From contig CP060294.1 in the NCBI GenBank assembly GCA_014302835.1, forward strand, positions 2,443,067-2,507,066: a stretch of DNA of 64,000 nucleotides. The letters are read 5' to 3'. Position numbers and translations under genes: made by a program. Shown piece after piece: positions 7,953 through 16,928 of this stretch; within the stretch, counting starts at the first letter, position 1, and each line of letters starts with the position of its first letter. The stretch is from Pedobacter sp. PAMC26386. GTDB lineage: Bacteria > Bacteroidota > Bacteroidia > Sphingobacteriales > Sphingobacteriaceae. The notes below the pieces were generated by a model, which worked only from the letters and a program-made list of their open reading frames with translations, ran no database searches and was not told the origin of the DNA.

Positions 7953-8933
7953 TTATTTCGATGTTGCAACTGGCCTTGGCAACAAAACAGCAGCGTTAAA
8001 AAGCAATAATTCACTCTTTTTGATGTCCTGCGGAACTACTTTAATTTCATACACCGCTTCATCCATCTTATATTCCGGATAAGCTGTAGTAATATCTGCA
8101 TACTTAGGCATTTGTTTGATAGTCGCTATTTTGCCTTCAAAGGTTTCCTGGCTATAAGGAACTTTTACAGTTACGTTACTCCCCTGTTTGACCAAGCCGA
8201 TCTGACTTTCCGGAACCGTAAACCTAAACCAGGTACTGCTTGGAATATAACCACTGAATATAGCATAACCGGGTGTAGCCAGCTCTCCCTCATGTAGAGT
8301 AATGGTTTCTACAGCCATATCATTAGTCGCAATAATATACCTTTCAGAATAAGCAACTTCTGCTTCTTGCAATACACCTTTTGCTTGTTGTTGCTGTCCT
8401 AAAGCGGCTTCTTTAGTTTCAATACGAGGGCCTTTTTTCGCTTCATTCAGCTCTGCTGTTGTTGCTTCCAGCTGTGCTTTAGCACCCTGAAATTTAGCAT
8501 AAGCTTCGTCGTAAGCTTGCGGAGCCATCATACTATCTGCGTACATCGCAGTAGCACGTTTAAACGATTTCTGTGCAAAGGCAAACTGTTCTGAGGTGGC
8601 TTTATATTTAGCCTGGATCTGTTTCAACTGGTTTTGTGTGGCTCCATTATCTGCCATGGTATGCTGTGCAGATGCTGCTTTAACCACACCATTTGCCTGT
8701 GCCACTTTTGCTGTAACTTCTGGCAAATTCAACATAGCCAGCGTATCTCCACGATGCACCAGATCACCTTCCTTCACATATATTTTCAAGATGCGCCCTG
8801 CAACTTTAGTCGTAAAGGCAATGGTTTCTCTTTTTATCTTCCCTTCAAATGCGTTATCCAATTTTTTCTGGCTACATGAGGTAACGCAAAAGAAAATCAT
8901 ACTCAGTGGAAATAGAATTTTTGTATGGTTCAT
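7953..8933 (-). CDS. HlyD-family periplasmic adaptor (membrane fusion) lipoprotein
   Basis: A lipoprotein signal (MIFFCVTSCSQ) anchors a 326-residue adaptor. The biotinyl-lipoyl half-motif GRILKIYVKEGDLVHRGDTLAML lies at about residues 46-68, followed by a long coiled-coil hairpin rich in Ala, Gln and Lys (about 75-190) and a beta-barrel part (TWFRFTVPESQIGLVKQGSNV). Such adaptors link inner-membrane exporters to TolC. It sits 21 bp after the TolC gene and 30 bp before the permeases, in one operon. Confidence 0.9.
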   Translation of the reverse strand: MNHTKILFPLSMIFFCVTSCSQKKLDNAFEGKIKRETIAFTTKVAGRILKIYVKEGDLVHRGDTLAMLNLPEVTAKVAQANGVVKAASAQHTMADNGATQNQLKQIQAKYKATSEQFAFAQKSFKRATAMYADSMMAPQAYDEAYAKFQGAKAQLEATTAELNEAKKGPRIETKEAALGQQQQAKGVLQEAEVAYSERYIIATNDMAVETITLHEGELATPGYAIFSGYIPSSTWFRFTVPESQIGLVKQGSNVTVKVPYSQETFEGKIATIKQMPKYADITTAYPEYKMDEAVYEIKVVPQDIKKSELLLFNAAVLLPRPVATSK

Positions 8934-8954
8934 CCTGATAAAATTTTTAATTCT

Positions 8955-10361
8955 TTATTTGAATTTGTCTATAGTAAGGTTTCCCGCAGCTTTATATACC
9001 TGATCTGCTGCACGTCTTTGATTAAAAACGGTTTCTAAATATCCCAGTTCAGCTTTTTCACTATCTGTGATTGCAGTGATTAGATCGGCCGGTTTGATCA
9101 GACCATTTCTAAATTCTTTTGAGGCGATATTCAATGCATCCAGCGACACTTCTTTTTCTTTCCCTTTTGCAGCAATTTGAGCACTGGCAATACTGTAATC
9201 TGTATTTGCTTTAATCAAGCCGAGCGATAAAAGCTCTTTCGCCTCTTCTTTTTTATTCCTTACCTGCTGTTGTTCGATTTTGATCTTCTTGATTTCATGT
9301 TTACTTTCAAATCCGTCAAAAATGTCCCACTTCACCCCTATTCCGGCAATAAACATAGGGAACATTTGCAGTTTGTTGGCTTGAAGCTTGATATCGCCGG
9401 TATTAGGACCTAGTGTACCAGCCTTATTCTGGAAAACAAGATTTGATAAATTCATATAAGACACAGAACCAAAGGCTGCTGCTGTAGGTATTAAATGATT
9501 TCTCTTCGCTTTTAATTGATAATCGTAAGCTTTATCTGTAGCCTCCAATGCTGCAAATTCAGCACGGTTATTTACATCCTGATTCGCAGTGACATTGGCA
9601 TAAGGTGCTAAACTGTTATTGATCAGTTTCAAGGTGTCAATCCCAATTCCGGTCAGTTGTTCTAAACGTTTCAGGACTAAATTCCTTTTTCCATCATATT
9701 CTGCAAGTTTTGCTTGTAACTGTGCACGGGCTACTTCAATTTTTTTATGCTCGTATTTGGTGATTAATCCATAGGAAAAAGCCTTATCAGCAATCTTAGT
9801 TTGTGCCTCCAGCTGCTGGTCGCTATGATCCAGTACCACTTTACTTTGTTTGAGTAAAGCCAGCATATCATAGGTTTCACTTACTTTACTGATAATTTCC
9901 TGACGGTCGGTCTCCAAAATCAGTGTCTGTGCTTTAATCTTTTCAGTAATCGCTTTTTTATAATTCCCAATTTTTAATCCATCAAAAAGCAGGGCTTTGA
10001 CACTGACGTTGGCTAACCAGGTATTGTTATGCATGTTAAAAGTTCCATCCAAAGCAGGAATGGGAATATTTAAGATCGGGAATGTGGAAGAGGGTAAACT
10101 AGCATTGATCGTACTGTTCAGATAAGCGTAACTCGCTAAACTGCTCACTCTTGGCAAATAGGCATCTGATAAAGATTGTCTTGAGTTTTTACTTTGTTCA
10201 ACATCAAGCTGTTTATTAGCCAGTTCAGTATCTTTATTGACAGCCCGCTGCATTAGTGTGGGCAAATCGGGTACTTGCTGAGCCTGTACAGTAGAGAGAC
10301 ACATCAGTGAAACTGCCAGGGAGCAACTAAATATAAATAGATTTTGGTAGTAGTTTCTCAT
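8955..10361 (-). CDS. TolC-family outer-membrane efflux protein
   Basis: The 468-residue protein has a signal peptide ending VQAQ and two TolC repeats, each with long amphipathic helices and a pair of beta strands (residues about 30-250 and 255-460). The stretch SRQSLSDAYLPRVSSLASYAY near residue 50 is a typical first repeat. It opens the export operon TolC-HlyD-ABC2-ABC2. A terminator at 10382-10413 separates it from the thioesterase gene, so it likely has its own promoter in the 90-bp gap. Confidence 0.9.
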   Translation of the reverse strand: MRNYYQNLFIFSCSLAVSLMCLSTVQAQQVPDLPTLMQRAVNKDTELANKQLDVEQSKNSRQSLSDAYLPRVSSLASYAYLNSTINASLPSSTFPILNIPIPALDGTFNMHNNTWLANVSVKALLFDGLKIGNYKKAITEKIKAQTLILETDRQEIISKVSETYDMLALLKQSKVVLDHSDQQLEAQTKIADKAFSYGLITKYEHKKIEVARAQLQAKLAEYDGKRNLVLKRLEQLTGIGIDTLKLINNSLAPYANVTANQDVNNRAEFAALEATDKAYDYQLKAKRNHLIPTAAAFGSVSYMNLSNLVFQNKAGTLGPNTGDIKLQANKLQMFPMFIAGIGVKWDIFDGFESKHEIKKIKIEQQQVRNKKEEAKELLSLGLIKANTDYSIASAQIAAKGKEKEVSLDALNIASKEFRNGLIKPADLITAITDSEKAELGYLETVFNQRRAADQVYKAAGNLTIDKFK

Positions 10362-10381
10362 AGGGTATTGATAGTAATGCC

Positions 10382-10413
10382 TGTAAAATATTGCCGGGTA
10401 GACGGCAATATTT
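10382..10413 (-). terminator. Rho-independent terminator after the thioesterase gene
   Basis: A 10-bp perfect stem (aaatattgcc at 10386-10395, ggcaatattt at 10404-10413) with an 8-base loop. On the minus strand the hairpin is followed by a short T-run. It lies 40 bp after the thioesterase stop. Confidence 0.7.
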
Positions 10414-10452
10414 CTAATTTACCCAATTTTATGGGTTTATTATACTTCTGAT

Positions 10453-10896
10453 TTAAAAACTATCGTCTAATTTCTTGTCAATTTTAGGCAAAAGGTTAAA
10501 AGCATCCTGAGCAACTTGTGGTACAGGTCTGGCTAGTTTGCGTAGTTTAGTATCTATCCAGCTTCCATCAACCGTAAGATTTGCTCTGATTTTATTTTCA
10601 GTATCTGTGAATTCCTGTAAAATAGACCATTTCGATCCATCAGGGCTCATTTTCTCCACCTTGATATTAATGTTGATCACATCTCCGAATTTAATCTCCC
10701 GGAGAAACGTACAGGACTCCTTGAAGATTACGGGACCAAAGTGTTGCTCCTCCATGACAGAAAGGGTCAAACCAAGTTCACCTAAAATTTCTAAACGGGA
10801 CTGGGCAGCTAAATCATAAAAGCTACTGTGTCTAAGATGATAGTTAGGGTCTAAATCTGACCAGCGTATCGATACTTGTTTTTGAAAATGTACCAT
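10453..10896 (-). CDS. Acyl-CoA thioesterase, hotdog fold (4-hydroxybenzoyl-CoA thioesterase type)
   Basis: The 147-residue protein matches the YbgC/FcbC-like hotdog pattern: RWSDLDPNYHLRHSSFYDLA near residues 11-30 carries the catalytic-type Asp and the following helix, and a second half has ITIKVEKMSPDGSKW-like strands. These enzymes hydrolyse acyl-CoA thioesters. The usual D-x-x-G-H-V-N/Y signature is here D-P-N-Y-H-L-R, so the active-site Asp is kept. It lies 65 bp downstream of a Crp-like regulator in the same direction. Confidence 0.82.
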   Translation of the reverse strand: MVHFQKQVSIRWSDLDPNYHLRHSSFYDLAAQSRLEILGELGLTLSVMEEQHFGPVIFKESCTFLREIKFGDVININIKVEKMSPDGSKWSILQEFTDTENKIRANLTVDGSWIDTKLRKLARPVPQVAQDAFNLLPKIDKKLDDSF

Positions 10897-10961
10897 GATC
10901 TATAAGATTATATATAGGGTCAAAGGTAACAGAAACAGGTTTTTTAATCTACTAACCTATG

Positions 10962-11513
10962 TTAGGAAATTGATTTACGAACTCTGCTCAGGCTTTCGGG
11001 GTGAATACCGAGATATTTAGCGACCCGGTGCACCGGGATTTCTTTAATCACTTCAGGTCTGTATCTAATCAATTCCAGGTATCTTTGTTCTGCATTTTTA
11101 GTCAAAGCGTCCTTTTCTTTTTTCACTCTTTTCAGATAAAGAGCTTCTGTAGCAAGCCTTCCAAACTGATTGGACAGCAACGAGGTCTGATAGGCTTCCT
11201 TTAGTTTTTCATAAGGAACAATTTCCACGACACAATCCGTTAAGCAGTAGAGATAGACATCTGATGCTTCCTGTGATAAAAAAGAGGTATAAGAGGAGAC
11301 TAAATCATTGGTAAAAGCAAAGTCAACGATCTTGTTTCCAATCTCGGTCTCCATGCCTATTTCAATAATCCCTTCCTGAATGAAATAAATATTTCGTTCA
11401 GTCTGACCTATACTGGTAATTACAGACTTCTTAGCATACTCTACAGTAACAGTAGGAAACGGTAAGGTTTCATTTGTGTTTAACATTTCTGAGATGTATT
11501 CGCTTAAAGTCAT
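10962..11513 (-). CDS. Crp/Fnr family transcriptional regulator
   Basis: The 183-residue protein has an N-terminal cyclic-nucleotide-binding-like domain (NIYFIQEGIIEIGMETEIG at about residues 40-58) and a C-terminal winged helix with VAKYLGIHPESLSRVRKS as the recognition helix. This is the Bacteroidota group of Crp-like sensors that often lies next to small metabolic genes. It precedes the thioesterase gene and the export operon and may control one of them; the sequence does not show which signal it senses. Confidence 0.87.
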   Translation of the reverse strand: MTLSEYISEMLNTNETLPFPTVTVEYAKKSVITSIGQTERNIYFIQEGIIEIGMETEIGNKIVDFAFTNDLVSSYTSFLSQEASDVYLYCLTDCVVEIVPYEKLKEAYQTSLLSNQFGRLATEALYLKRVKKEKDALTKNAEQRYLELIRYRPEVIKEIPVHRVAKYLGIHPESLSRVRKSIS

Positions 11514-11602
11514 ATTTAAATTCCAGTCTTTCTGTTAGGTGTAATCAGATTGTGTTTCTATATTGTTTTTTTCAAAAATAACAATTTCTTAATGCTTATG
11601 AA

Positions 11603-13324
11603 TTAGTTAGTCTGTGTATAGTTATAATCCACAACCACTCCATTCACACTCATCTTTTTGTCTTTCAACTTGATTTCTCCTCCTGAAGGGATAATGACCA
11701 ATACTACAGACGCTAGCGGTGGAATAGAAAATTTAAATCCATGCCTTACATTCTTTGCCACAAATTTCTGAGTCATCAAATTATAGATATCTGATTTTTC
11801 ATGTATTGAAAGACTTAAATTCAATTGCTGTGTCTTTGTAAAAGGATTATAATATAAATAAGAAGGATAACCTGATTGGTTATAAAAATCTGTTGCTTTC
11901 AAATTGAGTTGTAAAATACCTTCCACCTCTGTTTTAGATACGATACTCCCGAATATCCCAGCATGTCCACTTCCGTAAACACTAAACTGAGAAACAGCAG
12001 GATTTTTGCCTGGAACCCACTTTGGTCCATCGCCCTGCGCAACCGGCGCTTTTAGGGAAAGATAAAGGCTATCGAATGTGGAAGACTTAGCCATTCCTTC
12101 ATAAGCAATAACACCTTTGGTTACCTCAGCAAGCTCTGGCAAGGTCTGATGAGCGGCTGGCATATACTGCGGATAAAACAACCTTGAAGCATTCACTGCA
12201 TTCAACATCCATTTACCTATTGCGTTGGCATAAGCGGGCTGATATTTAACCAATGGCACTAATGGCCAGGACGCATCAAATGTATTCATTAAGAAGCTGT
12301 AGCCGCCATGATCGACCGTACTGCCCACCGTTCCTGAAATATCAATTCCATTCCAGTTGCCCACTAAAAAGCCCCACCCTTCTCTGCACACCGCAGTACC
12401 AGAAAAAGTCCAGTCCAGCATCTTGTAAACATCGAAATTAGTTCCCTGTTCTGCATTCATTCTCGCAGCTAAATAGGCACCAAAAGGCATTAACAATTCA
12501 TAAGTGGGATTGATCTTCTGCTTTTCCAGTGCTTTCATTGCACTGATAGCCCCTTTTAAATAGCGCTGATCACCAAATTTATGATAAGCTGCATATAACA
12601 CATAAGCATGTCCAGCAGCTGCATCGGGCTGGGTACAAATCGTGTTAGTTTGAGGCTGCATCCTGCCATAATCAAAATAGGAATAGCTGTAATTGCCATT
12701 CAATACAGAATCTGCTTTATAGAATTTTTCAGCGATTCTTCTAGCCAGCTGGTTAAATTCCGGCTCTTCCGGATACTTTTCACAAATCGCATAAAACAGC
12801 ACATTTGGGTAGATATCATACCACCAGTCTCTGCCATAACCACCGCCCAGAAGTGCAACTTCGGGCGAAGTATTGTTCATCATAATGTCCCACCCGGTAT
12901 CCCTGTTAAAGTAGTTCTTCAGCATGGCGACATAATTTACGCCTTGTTGATTGCGTTTATTGATCCCAACAAGTGAAGCGCCTAATACTGCACCCATATT
13001 AGTTAGTGCTTCATGAAACATCCCTCGATTATGTGCTGGTCCCTGACGTACATCGCCAATAGCGGTATACATACCCAAAACTGGTTGTTTGAAATTCTTA
13101 CCTGTACTGTCCATCCAAACCAGCGGCCAGTATTTACCCGTCGCCTTCAAATCGTATACTGTACTGTCAAACCGCAAGGCCATCTTTTTCCAGTCAATAA
13201 TTTTTAATGGCTGAGGAAGACTGGCCATTTGATCTACCCGGGATAAGTGAACCTGTTTAACCTGTGCATCACAGACGGCGATTGTTAGGAAACAATAGAA
13301 AAAATAGCTAAAAACACACTTCAT
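11603..13324 (-). CDS. Secreted protein, probable alpha/alpha-barrel, function unknown
   Basis: From ATG 13324 the protein (573 residues) has a signal peptide MKCVFSYFFYCFLTIAVCDAQ; an upstream ATG at 13375 would hide it. The body is rich in Trp, Tyr and His with repeated helical segments (WWYDIYPNVLFYAICEKYP, AAAGHAYVLYAAYHKFGD, STVDHGGYSFLMNTFDASWP), which suggests an (alpha/alpha) toroid as in many glycan-active enzymes, followed by a beta-rich C-terminal part. I do not recognise the family. It lies after the terminator of the SusCD locus and is probably transcribed separately. Confidence 0.65.
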   Translation of the reverse strand: MKCVFSYFFYCFLTIAVCDAQVKQVHLSRVDQMASLPQPLKIIDWKKMALRFDSTVYDLKATGKYWPLVWMDSTGKNFKQPVLGMYTAIGDVRQGPAHNRGMFHEALTNMGAVLGASLVGINKRNQQGVNYVAMLKNYFNRDTGWDIMMNNTSPEVALLGGGYGRDWWYDIYPNVLFYAICEKYPEEPEFNQLARRIAEKFYKADSVLNGNYSYSYFDYGRMQPQTNTICTQPDAAAGHAYVLYAAYHKFGDQRYLKGAISAMKALEKQKINPTYELLMPFGAYLAARMNAEQGTNFDVYKMLDWTFSGTAVCREGWGFLVGNWNGIDISGTVGSTVDHGGYSFLMNTFDASWPLVPLVKYQPAYANAIGKWMLNAVNASRLFYPQYMPAAHQTLPELAEVTKGVIAYEGMAKSSTFDSLYLSLKAPVAQGDGPKWVPGKNPAVSQFSVYGSGHAGIFGSIVSKTEVEGILQLNLKATDFYNQSGYPSYLYYNPFTKTQQLNLSLSIHEKSDIYNLMTQKFVAKNVRHGFKFSIPPLASVVLVIIPSGGEIKLKDKKMSVNGVVVDYNYTQTN

Positions 13325-13375
13325 AATCAGACAGTTTACGCTAAATATAGCCAAATTAAAAACACTATAAACCAC

Positions 13376-13405
13376 AAAAACCCCTATCTAAATTAATAGA
13401 TAAGG
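13376..13405 (-). terminator. Terminator of the SusCD uptake operon
   Basis: The arms ccctatcta (13382-13390) and tagataagg (13397-13405) form a 9-bp stem with one G-U pair and a 6-base loop. On the minus strand the stem is followed by a T-run. It lies 30 bp after the DUF4302 gene. Confidence 0.75.
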
Positions 13406-13434
13406 ATTTTCAGAATCAAATTAACAAGAAAAAA

Positions 13435-14298
13435 TTAACTAACTACAAGGTCGTATCTTTTGCCTTTCCATTGAATATACAAGGATAGTTTTACACTGTC
13501 ATAAAACAATTCATTGATGACAATATCATTGTATACTATTGGCGTTTGAAAAAAGAGACTGTTAATGGTCGGCCCCCATTTTGTAATCTGGGTCTGGCTA
13601 ACACCTTTACTATCTGTATAAACAAGGCTAAAGGTTCTGTCGTTGTCTTTATCAGTGACAATAGTGCATTCCGGATTATGCGTTGCATCAATAGCTAAGT
13701 TTAATTTTTTACCTACGATTACCGTCGAGTAATTAATCAAAGCAGTTTTCAGCACTTGTAACCCATCTTTTTGATAGGCATCATATTCTGCCTGAGTTGC
13801 TTTAATCAAAGTCATCGGCGTCCGATTAAAATTACCAGTCAGCTTGATCGTATCAGCAGAAACGCTTGTAAAAGAGAACTCGATATCTGAATTGTATCCT
13901 TGACCTCTTTTTCCTAATGTGGGATCAGACAAGATACTCAAAGGCGAATAAGTATCAAATATAAGAGAGGTCTGCTGTAATGCTTTGAGTTGATAACTAC
14001 TTAGTCCCGGATTACCATTAGCGGGCGAAATTATCTTAAGAGATGGATCAGCATAAGTCTGTACCTGGTTTTGAGTGTCAAACTTGAAGAAGAATCCTCT
14101 GCCCCTGAAAAGTCCGGGAAAAATAACAGCCTTCCATCCGTATGGAGCGGCAACTAAGGCTGCCTGGTCTTTCTTAAGTTCTGCCGATGCACGTTGCTCA
14201 GGTGTATCACCAAAAAGCGAGGCATCATCTTTCTTACTGCAACCGGCTAAGCCGGCTAGCAGTAAGAATATGTAAGTATGAATAATATATTTTTTCAT
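13435..14298 (-). CDS. DUF4302 family lipoprotein
   Basis: From ATG 14298 the protein has 287 residues with a lipoprotein signal (LLLAGLAGCSKK). The sequence after it (TPEQRASAELKKDQAALVAAPYGWKA) is the characteristic opening of DUF4302 proteins, which in Bacteroidota are found in SusCD loci next to a zinc metallohydrolase lipoprotein. Their biochemical role is unknown; a surface-exposed binding role in uptake is likely. It is the last gene of the locus, 56 bp after the metallohydrolase gene when read from this start. An ATG at 14352 would add 18 residues before the signal peptide and is unlikely. Confidence 0.8.
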   Translation of the reverse strand: MKKYIIHTYIFLLLAGLAGCSKKDDASLFGDTPEQRASAELKKDQAALVAAPYGWKAVIFPGLFRGRGFFFKFDTQNQVQTYADPSLKIISPANGNPGLSSYQLKALQQTSLIFDTYSPLSILSDPTLGKRGQGYNSDIEFSFTSVSADTIKLTGNFNRTPMTLIKATQAEYDAYQKDGLQVLKTALINYSTVIVGKKLNLAIDATHNPECTIVTDKDNDRTFSLVYTDSKGVSQTQITKWGPTINSLFFQTPIVYNDIVINELFYDSVKLSLYIQWKGKRYDLVVS

Positions 14299-14354
14299 TC
14301 TGCTGATTATCGTTAATTGTTTAGGATATACTACTGGGTATACCGGTTTCATTT

Positions 14355-15392
14355 TTATTTAGTCGCGTTTGCCAGAGACTTTTGGACATTGGTCTGCAAA
14401 CTATAAAAATCAATATTATACGCTGATTTAAAGTAGGCTACCACAATCGCTTCCTTTTTTCTAAGTTTAGCTATTCCGGCTGAGTAGTCTGGTTTAACCA
14501 ACTCCTTAATAAAGAAAGGGGCAATTGAAGCAGTAGTAAAATCATATACCTTATTAATCGCGGGAAGATCAGATTTTTTATAATATTGACCAGCGGCCGC
14601 ACTATATGCATTATAAGTTCCTGCCGGATACAAAGCCGGATCCGGAATGGCAAGACCTTGCTTGATATACACATTTTCATAATAGTCCTTACCCCAGGTT
14701 AGCATCCAGGAAACCATCTCAGCGAAATCTTCGACTGGTTCTTTTCTCGCATAACCTGAAATAAATCCTAAGGAGAGTGGATTCACAGAAGAGATATACC
14801 AGTCTGCGGCATAATCTGATGAAGTAATCAGATTAAAATCAGTTGTATAGGCTTTCTTCTGATTCAGGATATGCGTAAATTCATGATGGATTAAATGCAG
14901 CAGATCTTTCACCTTTGCCGCATCTTTAGGATCTGTACTATTGATATCTGAGAGTAAAATATCAAGACCACCTTCAGCTAATCCATTAATCTCGTTTCCA
15001 TCTCTAGTCAGAATCGGGCTACCTGCCAGAATCAGTTGCTTAGGGGTATTAGTTTTCATAAACAGATCACTCCCTGTTTCTGCATTATATGGATCGATCC
15101 AAATCTTTTTTAGCGTAGTCATTGCCGGTAGAACCTTATCTGCCCGCGGAGGTACAAGGGTATACTGCATGTCAAACTGCGACTGGTCCCATTTATACCT
15201 CACCTCAATATTATAAGGCTTTACCAAAAGATTATATAAAGCCGCATCAAGGGAAGTTTTCCCTGAGGTCTCCCCACCGAGGTAGTTATCCTGAAGGGTA
15301 AGTTTATCACTTTTCTTACAGGAAAATATAGATATTGAAATTAAAACAAGCAGAATGAGTTTGCCGTTTCTAATTTTTATGATAGTTTTCAT
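14355..15392 (-). CDS. Substrate import-associated zinc metallohydrolase lipoprotein (TIGR04549 type)
   Basis: The 345-residue lipoprotein has a signal ending SISIFSC (lipid-modified Cys25) and a zinc-binding H-E-x-x-H motif at residues 170-174 (HHEFTHILNQ), with a downstream EPVEDFAEMVSWML segment that may supply the third ligand. This matches the group of zinc lipoproteins encoded beside SusC/SusD pairs. The protein would sit on the outer surface and cleave or process the imported substrate, perhaps a peptide or glycopeptide. The substrate is unknown. Confidence 0.85.
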   Translation of the reverse strand: MKTIIKIRNGKLILLVLISISIFSCKKSDKLTLQDNYLGGETSGKTSLDAALYNLLVKPYNIEVRYKWDQSQFDMQYTLVPPRADKVLPAMTTLKKIWIDPYNAETGSDLFMKTNTPKQLILAGSPILTRDGNEINGLAEGGLDILLSDINSTDPKDAAKVKDLLHLIHHEFTHILNQKKAYTTDFNLITSSDYAADWYISSVNPLSLGFISGYARKEPVEDFAEMVSWMLTWGKDYYENVYIKQGLAIPDPALYPAGTYNAYSAAAGQYYKKSDLPAINKVYDFTTASIAPFFIKELVKPDYSAGIAKLRKKEAIVVAYFKSAYNIDFYSLQTNVQKSLANATK

Positions 15393-15431
15393 AAGTTAAT
15401 AATTTAAGTTTTACAAATAGACCAGGTTATA

Positions 15432-16913
15432 TTACCTTGGGTTTGCTGCCAAACCACCGGCTGTTTGTGCAGTTTGAGGGATTTGTAATACCCTTCTAAG
15501 GTCATTTGCTGGCAATAAAAATTGTTTTTTATTCTCGTCTGTATGTTCGACTAGCAGGTTATAACGAAGAATATCAAACCACCTTAAACCTTCTTGCATA
15601 AATTCTACTCTTTTAAAATCAAGAATAGTATTAATTAATGCCTGTTTTACATCAGAAATTTTATAAAAAGCAGTTACTTTATCGGTGGTTAAATTATGAG
15701 TGGATGCTTTATAGCCGCTAATCCTTGTACTCAGATAAGTGTTAAGATCAGTAATTGCAGCGGCATAGTTCCCCTGCATCACCAAAGCTTCTGCTTTGTT
15801 AAAGAGTACTTCTTCAGCACTCAGCAAAGGGATATAGACATAATAATTACCGATGGCCGGAGTGATATTGATAAAGTTCCCTCTCCATTTATTAACTCCC
15901 ATCATTTCACCACTTGCCCCATAACCTAATGCAATATCTGCCCAGCTACCCCCAGTCACGTTAGGTGTGGTATAGATTTGTTTTTGAAGTGTTGAATTCA
16001 ATCCGTATCTGTAATTTTGCCAGCCTATCCACCAGACAGATCCAGTAGTTGCCAGTAACAAATTAGCTTTTTCCGCAGAATTTGTATATGCTGCTTTCAA
16101 ACCGTCTTGAGAAAGCGCAGTGTAAGTTGTATTCCATGGTCTCAAATAACTACCTATATTAGTTGGAAAAGCAAGGCCGGCATGCTCAGTTACCTTGTCG
16201 TATTGTTTTTTAAACAGATAGAACCTGCTGGCAAAAGCATGTGCTGCTGTCCTGGTAAAGCGATAGGCAGGTACTTTATAGGCATTATCATTCAACAAAG
16301 GTATTCCTTCATTCAAATCCTTCTCAATCATATCATAAACATAGGAAACCGTTTTTCGTTCATAGGTTTTGTATAACGTTTTTTCCGGATCTGTTACATA
16401 GGGAATACCTGGATCAGATGCTGCCGTAGCCGGATCATATGTTTTTGCAAAAAGAGAAACCAGCATAAAATGCGAATAAGCCCGGGCAATTAATGCTTCG
16501 CCCTTATAAGCACTGTAGTCTGCCGGATTTTTCGCATTGTTACAAGCTTGAAGCCCTTGATTTGCGGCGGCGATTGCATTGTAACAAGCCCCCCAATAAG
16601 TATCAACAGAACCATCGTCTGATGAAGAGAAATCGGTAAACCGGTAAGGATTATCATTGAGCAAAGCATTGTTATAGTTTGTTTTATAACCGCGATCTCC
16701 TGCATTATCTGTCATCGATTCACAAAATGTAATGTAGTCACTACTCGGATAGGCAGAAGTGAGTAATTGAGACACTTTATCCGGACTATCCAGTTGTGCT
16801 CTGTTATCTGGTGAGGTATCAAGTGTTTTTTTACACCCGGATAAAGGTGCAAGACAAATCAATGCCCCGAACATGAGTACCAGTACTTTATTATGAATAT
16901 GTTTTGTTTTCAT
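15432..16913 (-). CDS. RagB/SusD family nutrient-uptake outer-membrane lipoprotein
   Basis: The protein (493 residues from ATG 16913) has a lipoprotein signal ending PLSGCKK and typical SusD sections: an N-terminal SusD-like domain with LIARAYSHFMLVSLFAKTYD (TPR-like helices) and a C-terminal half ending in the conserved FKRVEFMQEGLRWFDILRY. SusD proteins cap the SusC barrel on the cell surface and bind the nutrient. It follows SusC by 15 bp. The substrate is not predicted from sequence; the neighbouring metallohydrolase points away from a plain starch-type system. Confidence 0.93.
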   Translation of the reverse strand: MKTKHIHNKVLVLMFGALICLAPLSGCKKTLDTSPDNRAQLDSPDKVSQLLTSAYPSSDYITFCESMTDNAGDRGYKTNYNNALLNDNPYRFTDFSSSDDGSVDTYWGACYNAIAAANQGLQACNNAKNPADYSAYKGEALIARAYSHFMLVSLFAKTYDPATAASDPGIPYVTDPEKTLYKTYERKTVSYVYDMIEKDLNEGIPLLNDNAYKVPAYRFTRTAAHAFASRFYLFKKQYDKVTEHAGLAFPTNIGSYLRPWNTTYTALSQDGLKAAYTNSAEKANLLLATTGSVWWIGWQNYRYGLNSTLQKQIYTTPNVTGGSWADIALGYGASGEMMGVNKWRGNFINITPAIGNYYVYIPLLSAEEVLFNKAEALVMQGNYAAAITDLNTYLSTRISGYKASTHNLTTDKVTAFYKISDVKQALINTILDFKRVEFMQEGLRWFDILRYNLLVEHTDENKKQFLLPANDLRRVLQIPQTAQTAGGLAANPR

Positions 16914-16928
16914 ATCAATTTTCATCTT

